Assembly: GCA_035620975.1 (NCBI GenBank)
Contig: DASPFV010000028.1
Span: 1-64,000, forward strand
Length of the DNA stretch: 64,000 nt
Source of the DNA: DASPFV01 sp035620975
Lineage (GTDB): Bacteria > Acidobacteriota > Vicinamibacteria > Vicinamibacterales > 2-12-FULL-66-21
Direction: 5' to 3'
Shown: piece by piece, positions 42,352 to 50,137 of the stretch
How the letters are laid out: each line of letters starts with the position of its first letter
Position numbering within the stretch: position 1 is the stretch's first letter
Position numbers and translations under genes: made by a program
The notes under the pieces: model-generated
What the model was told of the DNA's origin: nothing
Databases searched by the model: none
What the model saw: the letters and a program-made list of their open reading frames with translations, nothing else

Positions 42352-43195
42352 CGGGACCCTGCGGGAACTCGCCGATCACGGCGGCCACGTACCCGACCAC
42401 ACCCTCATTGTCGCCCGAGATCTGACCGGAATGCGCATAGCAGAGCACGCGGCTCTGCGACGCGCCGAGGGCGCGGGCCGCCAGGAGCACGGAGACGGCT
42501 GGCCCGCCGCCGCAGGCGACATAGCGCCCGCGCTCCGCCTCGGGATACCGCTCCATCAGCTCGAGCAGGCCCGCCGGATCGAACGCCTCGATCCGATCGA
42601 GGACGCGGCCGTCGAGCGTGGCAGCCGTGGCCGCGTCGAAGAAGTGCGAGAGGTCGGTGCTGGCCACGAGCAGCACGCGCCGCCCGCGCAGGGCGTCCGC
42701 CAGCGCCCGGGCCAGAGCATGGATCGTCGCAGGGCGTTGAAAGCCCATGAGGAGAGGCACGATCGGCAGATCGGGAAACACGCGGCGCACGAACGGCAGC
42801 TGCATCTCCAGCGAGTGCTCGCGCATGTGCGCGGACGGCATCGACCGAACCACGTCGGCCGCGTTCAGCCGCGCCCCCAGATCCGCGTCGACCGGAACCG
42901 GCCCGAGCGGCGTCTCGAAGGCTCCGTCGGGGTAGAGTGCGACCCCCTCGAACGGGACGTAATGGGAGGGCCCGACCAGGACGGCCGCCTCGTAGGTGCC
43001 GCGTGCAGCCGCCTTGAAGGCGCACGCGCCCACCGCTCCGGAAAACATGAGCCCCGCATGCGGAACGATGATGGCCTGGACGTGCCCTGTCGGCGGCGCG
43101 GCCGCGCCGGTCAGACAGGCGTCGACCTCGCGGGTCAGGGCGCCCGCGGTCCGCGGATACCACGTGCCTGCAACGGCTGGCGGCCGGATTCCCAC
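42344..43195 (-). CDS. MEMO1-family protein (AmmeMemoRadiSam system protein B)
   Basis: A 283-aa protein: GIRPPAVAGTWYP at the N-terminus, VPHAGLMFSGAVGACAF, VLVGPSHYVPFEG, HSLEMQLPF, STDLSHFFD and YVACGGGPAVSVLLAA. The His/Asp/Cys positions outline the dioxygenase-like pocket of the MEMO family. It starts at GTG 43195. TTGACA at 43205-43200 on the same strand has no -10 partner at the right distance. Confidence 0.92.
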   Translation of the reverse strand: MGIRPPAVAGTWYPRTAGALTREVDACLTGAAAPPTGHVQAIIVPHAGLMFSGAVGACAFKAAARGTYEAAVLVGPSHYVPFEGVALYPDGAFETPLGPVPVDADLGARLNAADVVRSMPSAHMREHSLEMQLPFVRRVFPDLPIVPLLMGFQRPATIHALARALADALRGRRVLLVASTDLSHFFDAATAATLDGRVLDRIEAFDPAGLLELMERYPEAERGRYVACGGGPAVSVLLAARALGASQSRVLCYAHSGQISGDNEGVVGYVAAVIGEFPQGPDE

Positions 43196-43299
43196 TGTCT
43201 GTCAAGCGACGGCTGCCGGGGAGAGCCGTCACCCCTCCCAGCGTTGGAAACCCGCGCGCGCGAGGCACGCGCCCGAACCTCCGCGGGCACGGGCTCCTG

Positions 43300-43305
43300 T
43301 AGAAT
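43300..43305 (+). promoter_or_regulatory. -10-like hexamer (TAGAAT) of gatC
   Basis: TAGAAT ends 6 nt before the GTG of gatC and no Shine-Dalgarno is present, predicting a leaderless gatC-gatA message. Confidence 0.45.
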
Positions 43306-43311
43306 CGTGGC

Positions 43312-43614
43312 GTGTCCGACGAATTCACCACCGACGAGCTCCGGCACCTCGCGCGTCTCGCGCGACTGGCGCTCACGCCCGGGGAGCTCACGCTCTTCTC
43401 CCGGCAGCTCGCCCAGTTCCTGACGTACGCGCGGCAGGTGCAGGCGATCGACACATCCGGGGTCCGGCCCACCTCGCACCCGCTCGCCGGAACGGGAGCC
43501 TTGCGGCCCGATCAGGAGCGGCCCTCGCTGTCGCGCGACGAGGTCCTGGCCCAGGCGCCGGAAGCCGATCCTGCCGCCGGTCTGTTCAAAGTACCACGAG
43601 TGCTGGGCTCATGA
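43312..43614 (+). CDS. gatC: Asp-tRNA(Asn)/Glu-tRNA(Gln) amidotransferase subunit C
   Basis: A 100-aa small subunit with the GatC pattern LRHLARLARLALTPGEL, FLTYARQVQAIDT and the C-terminal FKVPRVLGS. It stabilises the GatA-GatB amidotransferase that makes Gln-tRNA or Asn-tRNA indirectly. It starts at GTG and overlaps gatA by ATGA. gatB is not in the window. Confidence 0.92.
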   Translation: MSDEFTTDELRHLARLARLALTPGELTLFSRQLAQFLTYARQVQAIDTSGVRPTSHPLAGTGALRPDQERPSLSRDEVLAQAPEADPAAGLFKVPRVLGS

Positions 43615-45062
43615 AGCTCGAGAGCGCCCGGGCCATCGCCCAGGCGATCCGCGACGGCCAGGCCTCGGCCGTCGAGATCTGCCGCGCGGCGCTGGGGCGG
43701 ATCGACGACGCCGATCGCCGGTTGAACGCGTTCCGCAGCACGACGCCCGAGGCTGCGGTCCAGGCGGCGGCTGCGCTCGATGCGCGGCCCGAGGCCTGGG
43801 CGGATCTACCTCTCCTCGGCGTGCCGGTGGCGTTCAAGGACAACATCTGCACGCGAGGCGTCCCGACCACGGCCGGCTCCCGCATCCTCGAGGGCTACCT
43901 GCCCCCCTTCGACGCCACGGTCGTCGAGCGTCTCGCACGCGCTGGCGCCGTCTTCGTCGGCAAGACGAACTGCGACGAATTCGCGATGGGGTCGTCGAAC
44001 GAGAACTCGGCGTTCGGGCCGACGCGCAATCCGTGGGACGCGGACCGGACCCCGGGCGGATCGAGCGGCGGATCGGCCGCGGCCGTGTCGGCTCGACTGG
44101 TTCCCCTCGCGCTCGGCTCCGATACCGGCGGGTCAATCCGGCAGCCGGCGGCCATGTGCGGCGTGGTCGGCATCAAGCCCAGTTACGGCCGCGTCTCGCG
44201 GTACGGGCTGCTGGCTTTCGGGTCGTCGCTCGATCAGATTGGCCCACTTGCGACGAGCGTCGCCGACGCGGCGCTCGCGCTGCAGATCATCGCCGGCCCG
44301 GACGGACGGGACGCCACCTGCCTCGATACCCCGGTCCCGGACCTCCTCGCCGCGCTCACCGGTGACGTCCGCGGTCTCCGGATCGGCGTTCCCCGCGATC
44401 ACGTGGAAGGCGGCCTCGATACCGGCGTCGCCGAGGCCTTCGAGCAGGCGCTCGACGTCCTCCGCCGCGAAGGCGCCGAGGTGCACGACGTCTCGCTGCC
44501 GCACAGCGCCGCCGGCATCGCGGTCTACTACCTGATCTCGACCGCCGAGGCGAGCTCGAACCTGGCCCGCTACGACGGGGTCCGCTACGGCTACCGCACG
44601 CAGCGGGCGGAGAGTCTCGGCGAGATGTACGACCTCACCCGCGACGAGGGGTTCGGGGCGGAAGTCAAGCGCCGCATCATGCTCGGAACCTTCGTCCTCA
44701 GCTCGGGCTACTACGACGCGTATTACCTCAAGGCGCAGCAGGTGCGGACGCTGATCAGGCGAGACTACGAGGTGGCGTTCGAGCGGGTCGACCTCATCGC
44801 CGCTCCGACGAGCCCCGTTCCCGCGTTCCGTCTCGGCGAACGGCTCGACAATCCCCTGCACATGTACCTGGCGGACGTGTTCACCGTGGGCGCGAACCTC
44901 GCCGGGCTCCCGGCCGTGAGCGTCCCGTGCGGGCTCGCCGGGGGAACGCTGCCCGTCGGCTTCCAGCTCACAGGGCGGCCCCTCGAGGAAGCGACGATGC
45001 TGCGGGCGGCCGATGCCTACGAGCGGGCGTCGCGCTTCTCGCGGCTGTCTCCGCAGCTGTAG
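43611..45062 (+). CDS. gatA: Asp-tRNA(Asn)/Glu-tRNA(Gln) amidotransferase subunit A
   Basis: A 483-aa amidase-signature protein that releases ammonia from glutamine for the transamidation. The catalytic triad is Lys in VAFKDNICT, the cis-Ser in GGSSGGSAAAV and the nucleophile in ALGSDTGGSIRQPA. The C-terminal VSVPCGLAGGTLPVGFQL is typical. ATG 43611 overlaps the gatC stop. It ends 51 bp before a convergent membrane-protein gene; that gap holds GGTTCC-type repeats. Confidence 0.96.
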   Translation: MKLESARAIAQAIRDGQASAVEICRAALGRIDDADRRLNAFRSTTPEAAVQAAAALDARPEAWADLPLLGVPVAFKDNICTRGVPTTAGSRILEGYLPPFDATVVERLARAGAVFVGKTNCDEFAMGSSNENSAFGPTRNPWDADRTPGGSSGGSAAAVSARLVPLALGSDTGGSIRQPAAMCGVVGIKPSYGRVSRYGLLAFGSSLDQIGPLATSVADAALALQIIAGPDGRDATCLDTPVPDLLAALTGDVRGLRIGVPRDHVEGGLDTGVAEAFEQALDVLRREGAEVHDVSLPHSAAGIAVYYLISTAEASSNLARYDGVRYGYRTQRAESLGEMYDLTRDEGFGAEVKRRIMLGTFVLSSGYYDAYYLKAQQVRTLIRRDYEVAFERVDLIAAPTSPVPAFRLGERLDNPLHMYLADVFTVGANLAGLPAVSVPCGLAGGTLPVGFQLTGRPLEEATMLRAADAYERASRFSRLSPQL

Positions 45063-45066
45063 CTTC

Positions 45067-45095
45067 AGGGTTCCAAGATTCCAGGGTTCCAGGTT
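45067..45095. repeat. Degenerate GGTTCCA/GGATTCC heptamer array
   Basis: GGGTTCCAAGATTCCAGGG and a following GGTTCCAGGTTCGGG fill most of the gap between gatA and the convergent gene. This is the reverse-complement orientation of the GAACC array at 15706-15775. Confidence 0.55.
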
Positions 45096-45113
45096 CGGGA
45101 GCGGTTCGGGCCG

Positions 45114-45449
45114 TCAGCTCGTGAGCGCCGGGCGGCCGGCGCGCACCACCAGATAGAGGACCGTGCCCAGGGCGAGCAGCGGCAGCAGCGGCACGGCAAT
45201 CGCCGCGAGCAGCGCGAGGAGTCCGACCGCGACGGCGAGGGCGACGACCGGCGCCAGCACGAGCATCACGGCGCCGCCGATGACGAGCTTCAGGAGCAGC
45301 AGCGGAAGGAAGAGCAGCGCCGCCAGCAGGCGGAAGGGCAGGAGCACGAGCCAGAGCACGAACTTCAGCACGGCCACGACGGTCACGGCGGCCGCCAGCA
45401 CTCCCAACACGACGAGACCGGTCAGCGCCAGCACAGCGAGCTCGATCAT
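45114..45449 (-). CDS. Small hydrophobic membrane protein of unknown function
   Basis: A 111-aa protein made almost entirely of Leu, Val and Ala with about three to four membrane helices (LAVLALTGLVVLGVLAAAV, FLPLLLLKLVIGGAVMLVL, LLALLAAIAVPLLPLLAL). The ATG has an AGGAG about 12 nt upstream, a weak site. No family is recognised; a biased high-GC ORF is the alternative, though the regular helix spacing argues for a gene. Confidence 0.5.
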   Translation of the reverse strand: MIELAVLALTGLVVLGVLAAAVTVVAVLKFVLWLVLLPFRLLAALLFLPLLLLKLVIGGAVMLVLAPVVALAVAVGLLALLAAIAVPLLPLLALGTVLYLVVRAGRPALTS

Positions 45450-45570
45450 GGATCTCGTGGCTCCTGATCGGCTGTTACGATGAGCGGCGAAGCGAGGTTC
45501 CTTCGAGACGGCGGGACGCCCCGGCTGCAGCCCGGAGCCGTGAGCCGGAGGGAGGAGCTTATCTGGCCGA

Positions 45571-45834
45571 CTAGTGCGAACGGGGGCCGTCCAGGCTCGT
45601 CGGCAGCGTGTATTCGATGAGACCCTTGCGCACTTCTTCCATGGCTACGCGTTCGAGCTTGTGCGGGCCCGCCGTCAGCGTCACACGCTCGACGCGGGGG
45701 CTGGCGCCGCGCCGCAGCTGCTTGGCGCGTTGCGCCGCGACGTCCACGAACAGAAAGCGGCTCGTAATGGGCGGCGCGGAGTCGATGTCCGCCGCGCCGC
45801 CCGTTTCTGTCTGCACGTCTGCGTCGTTGGGCAT
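45571..45834 (-). CDS. rpoZ: RNA polymerase omega subunit
   Basis: An 87-aa omega subunit with ITSRFLFVDVAAQRAKQLRRG (the conserved helix), a basic stretch and KLERVAMEEVRKGLIEY. ATG 45834 (MPNDADV) is preferred over the TTG two codons earlier. It lies 20 bp after the second hsp20 stop on the same strand, so it can be co-transcribed with the heat-shock genes; TACTCT sits 7 nt before the ATG as a weak separate -10. Confidence 0.85.
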   Translation of the reverse strand: MPNDADVQTETGGAADIDSAPPITSRFLFVDVAAQRAKQLRRGASPRVERVTLTAGPHKLERVAMEEVRKGLIEYTLPTSLDGPRSH

Positions 45835-45854
45835 ATGCAAGAGAGTAGCCGAAG

Positions 45855-46301
45855 TTACTCGGCTACTTCCACCTGGATCTGCCGCGGCCGCGCCTCCTCG
45901 CGCAGCGGCAGCACGACCGCGAGGACCCCGTCGCGGTACTCGGCCCGCACCTTCCCGCCATCAATCGTGTTGGGGAGCGTGAAGGAGCGCGAGAAGGCGC
46001 CATACGTCCGCTCGATCCGGTGGTAGCGATCCTCCTTGACGGAATCGTCGCGCCGCCGCTCGCCGCGAATGGTCAGCGTGTTGTTCTCGACGGACAGGTT
46101 GATGTCTTCGCGCCGCAGCCCGGGGAGCTCCGCTTTGAGCACGATCTCCCGGCTCTCCGTCTCGTAGATGTCGACGGGGGGCACCCATCCCCGATTGCTC
46201 ACGTCTTCGTGCCCGCGTTCGAACGCGCTGCCCCAGATCCTGTTCATGCGCTCCTGCATGGTCGCCAGCTCGCGCATGACGTCCCAGGGATTGCTGGTCA
46301 T
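45855..46301 (-). CDS. Hsp20/alpha-crystallin small heat-shock protein
   Basis: A 148-aa chaperone. The alpha-crystallin domain runs from about 40 (VPPVDIYETESREIVLKAELPG) to 140, with the dimer-loop region and the YRDGVLAVVLP end motif; the C-terminal extension is short (RQIQVEVAE). It holds unfolding proteins for ATP-dependent refolding. AGGAGG lies 8 nt before the ATG. It follows the paralogue at 46839 by 103 bp on the same strand. Confidence 0.93.
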   Translation of the reverse strand: MTSNPWDVMRELATMQERMNRIWGSAFERGHEDVSNRGWVPPVDIYETESREIVLKAELPGLRREDINLSVENNTLTIRGERRRDDSVKEDRYHRIERTYGAFSRSFTLPNTIDGGKVRAEYRDGVLAVVLPLREEARPRQIQVEVAE

Positions 46302-46404
46302 TGGTCTGCCTCCTTGTCTCGCAGGTTTCGTGTCGTGATCCGCAGCTGAAGGACGTCAGGGCAGGACGCACGTCCTGCCCCGCCGATCCCGGCCGACACC
46401 GGCC

Positions 46405-46839
46405 TCAGCCGACCGAGACTTCGATCTGCTTCGGCTTGGCCTCATCGCGCTGGGGGAGCCGAACCGTGAGGACGCCGTCCTTGTAGGACGCGGAGATTTT
46501 CGCGGCATCCACGGTGGCCGGCAGCGTGAACGACCGGCTGAAGCTGCCATGTCGCCGCTCGCGCCGCTGATGCCGCTCCCGGGGCGTTTCCTGTTCGACC
46601 TTCCGCTCGCCCCTGATGGTCAGCACGCTGTTTTCGAAGCTGAGGTGGATGTCCTCCCGCTTCAGCTCCGGCAGCTCTGCCTTGATCACCACCTCGTGGT
46701 CGTCGGTCTCGTAGATGTCGACCGGCGGAATCCACCCTGGACCGAAGCCCTCATGGTAGAAGTCGGCGAACATCCGGTTGAGGCGGTCGATTTCCATACC
46801 TGCGAGCTCGCGTACCGGATCCCATCGAACCAGAGCCAT
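46405..46839 (-). CDS. Hsp20/alpha-crystallin small heat-shock protein
   Basis: A 144-aa paralogue of the downstream Hsp20: WDPVRELAGMEIDRLNRMF at the start, then IPPVDIYETDDHEVVIKAELPE and SASYKDGVLTVRLPQRDE. It is first in the hsp20-hsp20-rpoZ run and is served by a clear promoter at 46903-46932. A GAGGAGGG Shine-Dalgarno (46853-46846) lies 6 nt before the ATG. Confidence 0.93.
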   Translation of the reverse strand: MALVRWDPVRELAGMEIDRLNRMFADFYHEGFGPGWIPPVDIYETDDHEVVIKAELPELKREDIHLSFENSVLTIRGERKVEQETPRERHQRRERRHGSFSRSFTLPATVDAAKISASYKDGVLTVRLPQRDEAKPKQIEVSVG

Positions 46840-46866
46840 GACTTACCCTCCTCGTTTCACGTCCAC

Positions 46867-46882
46867 GGTCCGCAACCGGACC
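46867..46882 (-). promoter_or_regulatory. Leader hairpin upstream of hsp20
   Basis: GGTCCG and CGGACC form a 6-bp stem with a 4-base loop in the roughly 57-nt leader of the hsp20 message. It lies upstream of and does not pair with the Shine-Dalgarno, so a thermosensor function is possible but not shown. Confidence 0.35.
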
Positions 46883-46902
46883 GAAATGAAATTACGAGGA
46901 CA

Positions 46903-46932
46903 AGTATAGGCATGCATATTAGTGTCTGTCAA
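46903..46932 (-). promoter_or_regulatory. Sigma-70-type promoter of the hsp20-hsp20-rpoZ run
   Basis: TTGACA (46932-46927), an 18-bp spacer and TATACT (46908-46903) on the minus strand lie in an AT-rich island (about 46885-46995) within otherwise GC-rich DNA. The predicted start near 46896 gives a leader of about 57 nt. No CIRCE element or sigma-32 consensus was seen. Confidence 0.72.
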
Positions 46933-47071
46933 GCATATTACCTTAGCCTTAAACACTCATATAATCATTCCCCAGCCTTTCTCTTCCTCTTCTAATAGCT
47001 GCCCTCCGGGGCCCCCGTGCTCCCGGCTCCCCGCCCGCGGTTTGCTGCCTACCGGCCCTCCCCGGCCTTGC

Positions 47072-47077
47072 TAAGAT
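47072..47077 (+). promoter_or_regulatory. -10-like hexamer (TAAGAT) of the third hsp20
   Basis: TAAGAT ends 8 nt before the GTG at 47086 with no Shine-Dalgarno, again suggesting a leaderless message. Confidence 0.35.
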
Positions 47078-47085
47078 ACGGGGCT

Positions 47086-47523
47086 GTGGCGCGGATCTAC
47101 ATCGAGCGGTTCGGGTCGGGTGACGTCGCGCGGGACACCCTCGACTGGCTGCACGACGAGCCGGACCGTAGATCGGCGGGCGCCGAGTGGAGCCCACCCA
47201 TGGACGTGTCCGAATCCGCGGCCAGCCTCGATCTGACCGTGGACCTGCCCGGCGTCGTCCCCGAGGACGTTCGCGTCACCTTGACGGGCGCGCTGCTCAC
47301 GATCAGCGGAACCAAGCGGCCCGCCCGCTGTCAGCATCACGAGGCCGCCTTTCACCTCGTCGAGCGGAGTTTCGGGCGCTTCGCGCGCGCCGTCCGCCTC
47401 GCTGGCGCCTTCGATGCCGGGCGCGCGACCGCGCGCCTGATTGCGGGCGAGTTGCACGTGAGACTGCCGAAAATCGAGGAGCGCCGCGGCGGCGAGATTC
47501 AGATCGCAGTCCAGACCGCCTGA
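47086..47523 (+). CDS. Divergent Hsp20-like protein
   Basis: A 145-aa protein of the alpha-crystallin class: SPPMDVSESAASLDLTVDLPG opens the domain, SGTKRPARC and VERSFGRFARAVRLAG follow, and LIAGELHVRLPKIEE closes it. It is more divergent than the other two copies and contains two His next to a Cys (ARCQHHEAAFH), a feature they lack. It is transcribed away from them. GTG 47086 is chosen from the domain boundary and the -10 position. Confidence 0.8.
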   Translation: MARIYIERFGSGDVARDTLDWLHDEPDRRSAGAEWSPPMDVSESAASLDLTVDLPGVVPEDVRVTLTGALLTISGTKRPARCQHHEAAFHLVERSFGRFARAVRLAGAFDAGRATARLIAGELHVRLPKIEERRGGEIQIAVQTA

Positions 47524-47631
47524 CACGCTGGTGCTGTCTTTCATGAGGACGGCGACGCACCGAGGCGGCGAGGCGCCCGCCTCGCAAGGCACGATTGGCG
47601 CCGCCGCCGGCAGACCCGAGATCAGCCCCTG

Positions 47632-48465
47632 ATGCGCATCCTCTTCATCGGCGATATCTTCGGCAGACCCGGACGCGAGATCGCGCGCCGCGCCATTCCC
47701 GTGCTGGTGGAACGCGAGAACGTGGACCTCGTCATCGCCAACGTGGAGAACTCCGCTGCCGGCTTCGGCGTGACCGGCGACGTGGCTGCCGCGATCCTCG
47801 ACTACGGCGTCCACGTGATGACCAGCGGCAACCACGTGTGGGACAAGAAAGAGGTCCTGGAGTACATGCCGCGAGAGCCGCGGCTCCTGCGCCCGGCGAA
47901 CTTCCCGGCCGGCGTCCCGGGCCGCGGCAGCTGTCTGGCCCGGACCCGGGCCGGCGAGCCGGTGGGCGTGCTGAATCTGATGGGCCGCATTTTCATGACG
48001 CCGCTCGACGACCCGTTTGCCGTCGGCCTGCGCGAAGCCGACGCGCTCCGCGCGAAGACCAGAGTGATCATCGTCGACTTCCACGCCGAGGCGACGTCGG
48101 AGAAGACCGCGATGGGCTGGCACCTCGATGGCCGGGTGACCGCCGTCATCGGCACCCACACACACGTGCAGACGGCCGACGAGCGAATCCTGCCGCGCGG
48201 GACGGCCTACCTGACCGATGCAGGGATGAGCGGCCCGCACGATTCGATCATCGGCGTCAGCGTGGAGGCGGCGCTCGGGCGGTTCACGAGCGGTATGCCG
48301 GCCAAGTTCGAAGCCGCCTCGGGCCCTGCCCGGCTGAACGCCGTGCTCATCACCGCTGACGCGTCGACCGGCCGGGCCACGGCCATCGAGCGCGTGAACC
48401 TGTCGTTGGAGGACGTGGAGCGGCTGGCCCACGAAGCCGGGCACACGGCCGGGACGCACAGCTGA
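47632..48465 (+). CDS. ymdB: YmdB-family metallophosphoesterase
   Basis: A 277-aa calcineurin-like phosphoesterase. Metal motifs are IGDIFGRPGRE, ANVENSAAGFG, TSGNHVWDKKE, VDFHAEATSEK and GTHTHVQTAD. In Bacillus, YmdB hydrolyses 2',3'-cyclic nucleotides and affects biofilm choice. It sits 8 bp before xseA and likely begins the run to nadK. No Shine-Dalgarno is obvious before the ATG. Confidence 0.92.
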   Translation: MRILFIGDIFGRPGREIARRAIPVLVERENVDLVIANVENSAAGFGVTGDVAAAILDYGVHVMTSGNHVWDKKEVLEYMPREPRLLRPANFPAGVPGRGSCLARTRAGEPVGVLNLMGRIFMTPLDDPFAVGLREADALRAKTRVIIVDFHAEATSEKTAMGWHLDGRVTAVIGTHTHVQTADERILPRGTAYLTDAGMSGPHDSIIGVSVEAALGRFTSGMPAKFEAASGPARLNAVLITADASTGRATAIERVNLSLEDVERLAHEAGHTAGTHS

Positions 48466-48473
48466 CCTCGACC

Positions 48474-49880
48474 ATGCCGGACGACCTCTTTTCCGTCCCG
48501 TTCGAGCAGGACGACGATCGCCAGGCCGCGGCGCCGACGCGGGCGAGGCGGCAGGTGCTCACCGTGTCAGAGCTGACCGCGTCGATCCGCGGGCTCATCG
48601 AATCGGGCTTCGGCGACGTCTGGGTCGAGGGGGAGATCTCCAACTGCAAGCTGTGGAACACGGGGCATCTCTACTTCACTCTGAAGGACGGCCGCGCCCA
48701 GCTCAAGGTCGTGATGTTCCGCTCGGCGCTGCGCTACCTGCGATTCAAGACCGAAGACGGCCAGCATGTCGTCGCGCGGGGGCGCCTGGGCGTGTACGAC
48801 GCGAAGGGTGAGTACCAGCTCGTCTGCGAGCACCTGGAGCCGCGCGGGCTCGGCGCGCTGCAGCTCGCGTTCGAGCAGCTGAAGAAGCGCCTGCAGGCCG
48901 AGGGGCTCTTCGACGCCAGCCGGAAGCGGCCGCTGCCGGCGCTGCCCGCGCGCATCGGCATCGTGACCTCGCTCGAGGGTGCTGCCCTGCGGGACATCAT
49001 CAAGGTTCTGCGGCGGCGTTATCCCACCGCGCATCTGGTGATACGCCCCGCGCGCGTCCAGGGAGACGGCGCCGCCGAGGACGTCGCCCGCGCCCTGACG
49101 GCGGTGGCACGGGTGCGCGGCGTCGACGTGGTCATCGTGGGCCGCGGCGGCGGATCCGTGGAGGACCTCTGGACGTTCAACGAGGAGCGCGTCGCGCGCG
49201 CGATGGCGGCATGCCCGGTCCCGGTGATCGCCGCGGTGGGCCACGAGGTGGACGTCACGATTGCCGATTTCGTCGCCGACGTGCGGGCGCCAACGCCCTC
49301 GGCAGCGGCGGAGATGGTCGTCGCCGCCAAAGACGAGTTCGCCGCACGGATCGATCGGCTGTCGCACCGCCTGCTGGCCGCGGTCCGTGGAGGGCTGCAG
49401 CGTCGGCGCACGCTCGTGCACGTGCTCAGCAGCCGGCGGGGGCTGGCGGGCTGGCATGCGCGGCTGGCGTTCCGGGGCCGTCATGCGGCGGAGCTCTCGC
49501 ACCAGCTCCGGGGCGCCATGGTCGCGGGCCTGGGGCGGCGCGAACGCGAGTTCCGCACCCTTCGCCTGCGGCTGGAGGCCCTCGACCTGCGCCGCCGCCT
49601 GGCCGCGATCCAGGGCCGGCTGCAGGCCTCGAACGCCAGGCTGGCTGCGGCGGGCCGCCGCCGCTACGCGCGCGCGGACGGCCGGCTCACCGAGCTCGCC
49701 GGCCGGCTGGAGTCGCTCAGCCCGCTGGCGGTTCTTGCGCGCGGCTACGCCGTGTGCTGGAATGCCGACCGCACGGCCATCATCAGATCGGCCCGCACGG
49801 CGGCGCCCGGGGACCACGTTACCGTAACGCTCCACGAAGGCGAGCTGTCGTGCGAGGTGCGCCGGACGACCGAGGGCTGA
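48474..49880 (+). CDS. xseA: Exodeoxyribonuclease VII large subunit
   Basis: A 468-aa subunit of the single-strand exonuclease. The OB domain is VWVEGEISNCKLWNTGHLYF, the catalytic core GIVTSLEGAALRDIIKVLRRRYP, VIVGRGGGSVEDLW and AVGHEVDVTIADFVADVRAPTPSAAAE. The helical coiled-coil C-terminus follows (about 280-430), then a final ARGYAVCWNADR segment. It is full length, and xseB follows after 8 bp. Confidence 0.95.
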   Translation: MPDDLFSVPFEQDDDRQAAAPTRARRQVLTVSELTASIRGLIESGFGDVWVEGEISNCKLWNTGHLYFTLKDGRAQLKVVMFRSALRYLRFKTEDGQHVVARGRLGVYDAKGEYQLVCEHLEPRGLGALQLAFEQLKKRLQAEGLFDASRKRPLPALPARIGIVTSLEGAALRDIIKVLRRRYPTAHLVIRPARVQGDGAAEDVARALTAVARVRGVDVVIVGRGGGSVEDLWTFNEERVARAMAACPVPVIAAVGHEVDVTIADFVADVRAPTPSAAAEMVVAAKDEFAARIDRLSHRLLAAVRGGLQRRRTLVHVLSSRRGLAGWHARLAFRGRHAAELSHQLRGAMVAGLGRREREFRTLRLRLEALDLRRRLAAIQGRLQASNARLAAAGRRRYARADGRLTELAGRLESLSPLAVLARGYAVCWNADRTAIIRSARTAAPGDHVTVTLHEGELSCEVRRTTEG

Positions 49881-49888
49881 CGCCAGTC

Positions 49889-50137
49889 ATGGATCCCACC
49901 ATCAAGGACTTCGAATCGGCCATTGCCGAGCTCGAAACCATCGTCCGGAAGCTCGAAGAGGGCGACCTGCCGCTGGAACAATCGCTGGAGCTCTTCGAGC
50001 GCGGCGTGCAGCTGTCGCGGTTCTGTCACTCCCGGCTCGAGGCGGCGGAGCGCCGCATCGAGATCCTGAACGAGCGCGGCGAACTGCGCCCGGCGCCCGC
50101 CGCCCTGGGCCTCGATCCTGACGATCAGCGGAAGTGA
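49889..50137 (+). CDS. xseB: Exodeoxyribonuclease VII small subunit
   Basis: An 82-aa subunit with the typical IKDFESAIAELETIVRKLEEGDLPLE helix pair and SLELFERGVQLSRFC. It binds and activates XseA. The ATG at 49889 fits the family; the stop overlaps the ispA GTG as GTGA. Confidence 0.95.
   Translation: MDPTIKDFESAIAELETIVRKLEEGDLPLEQSLELFERGVQLSRFCHSRLEAAERRIEILNERGELRPAPAALGLDPDDQRK

Noticed and set aside
43200..43205. TTGACA as a -35 for the MEMO1 gene
   Set aside because: It lies 5 bp from the start codon with no -10 at the proper distance downstream.
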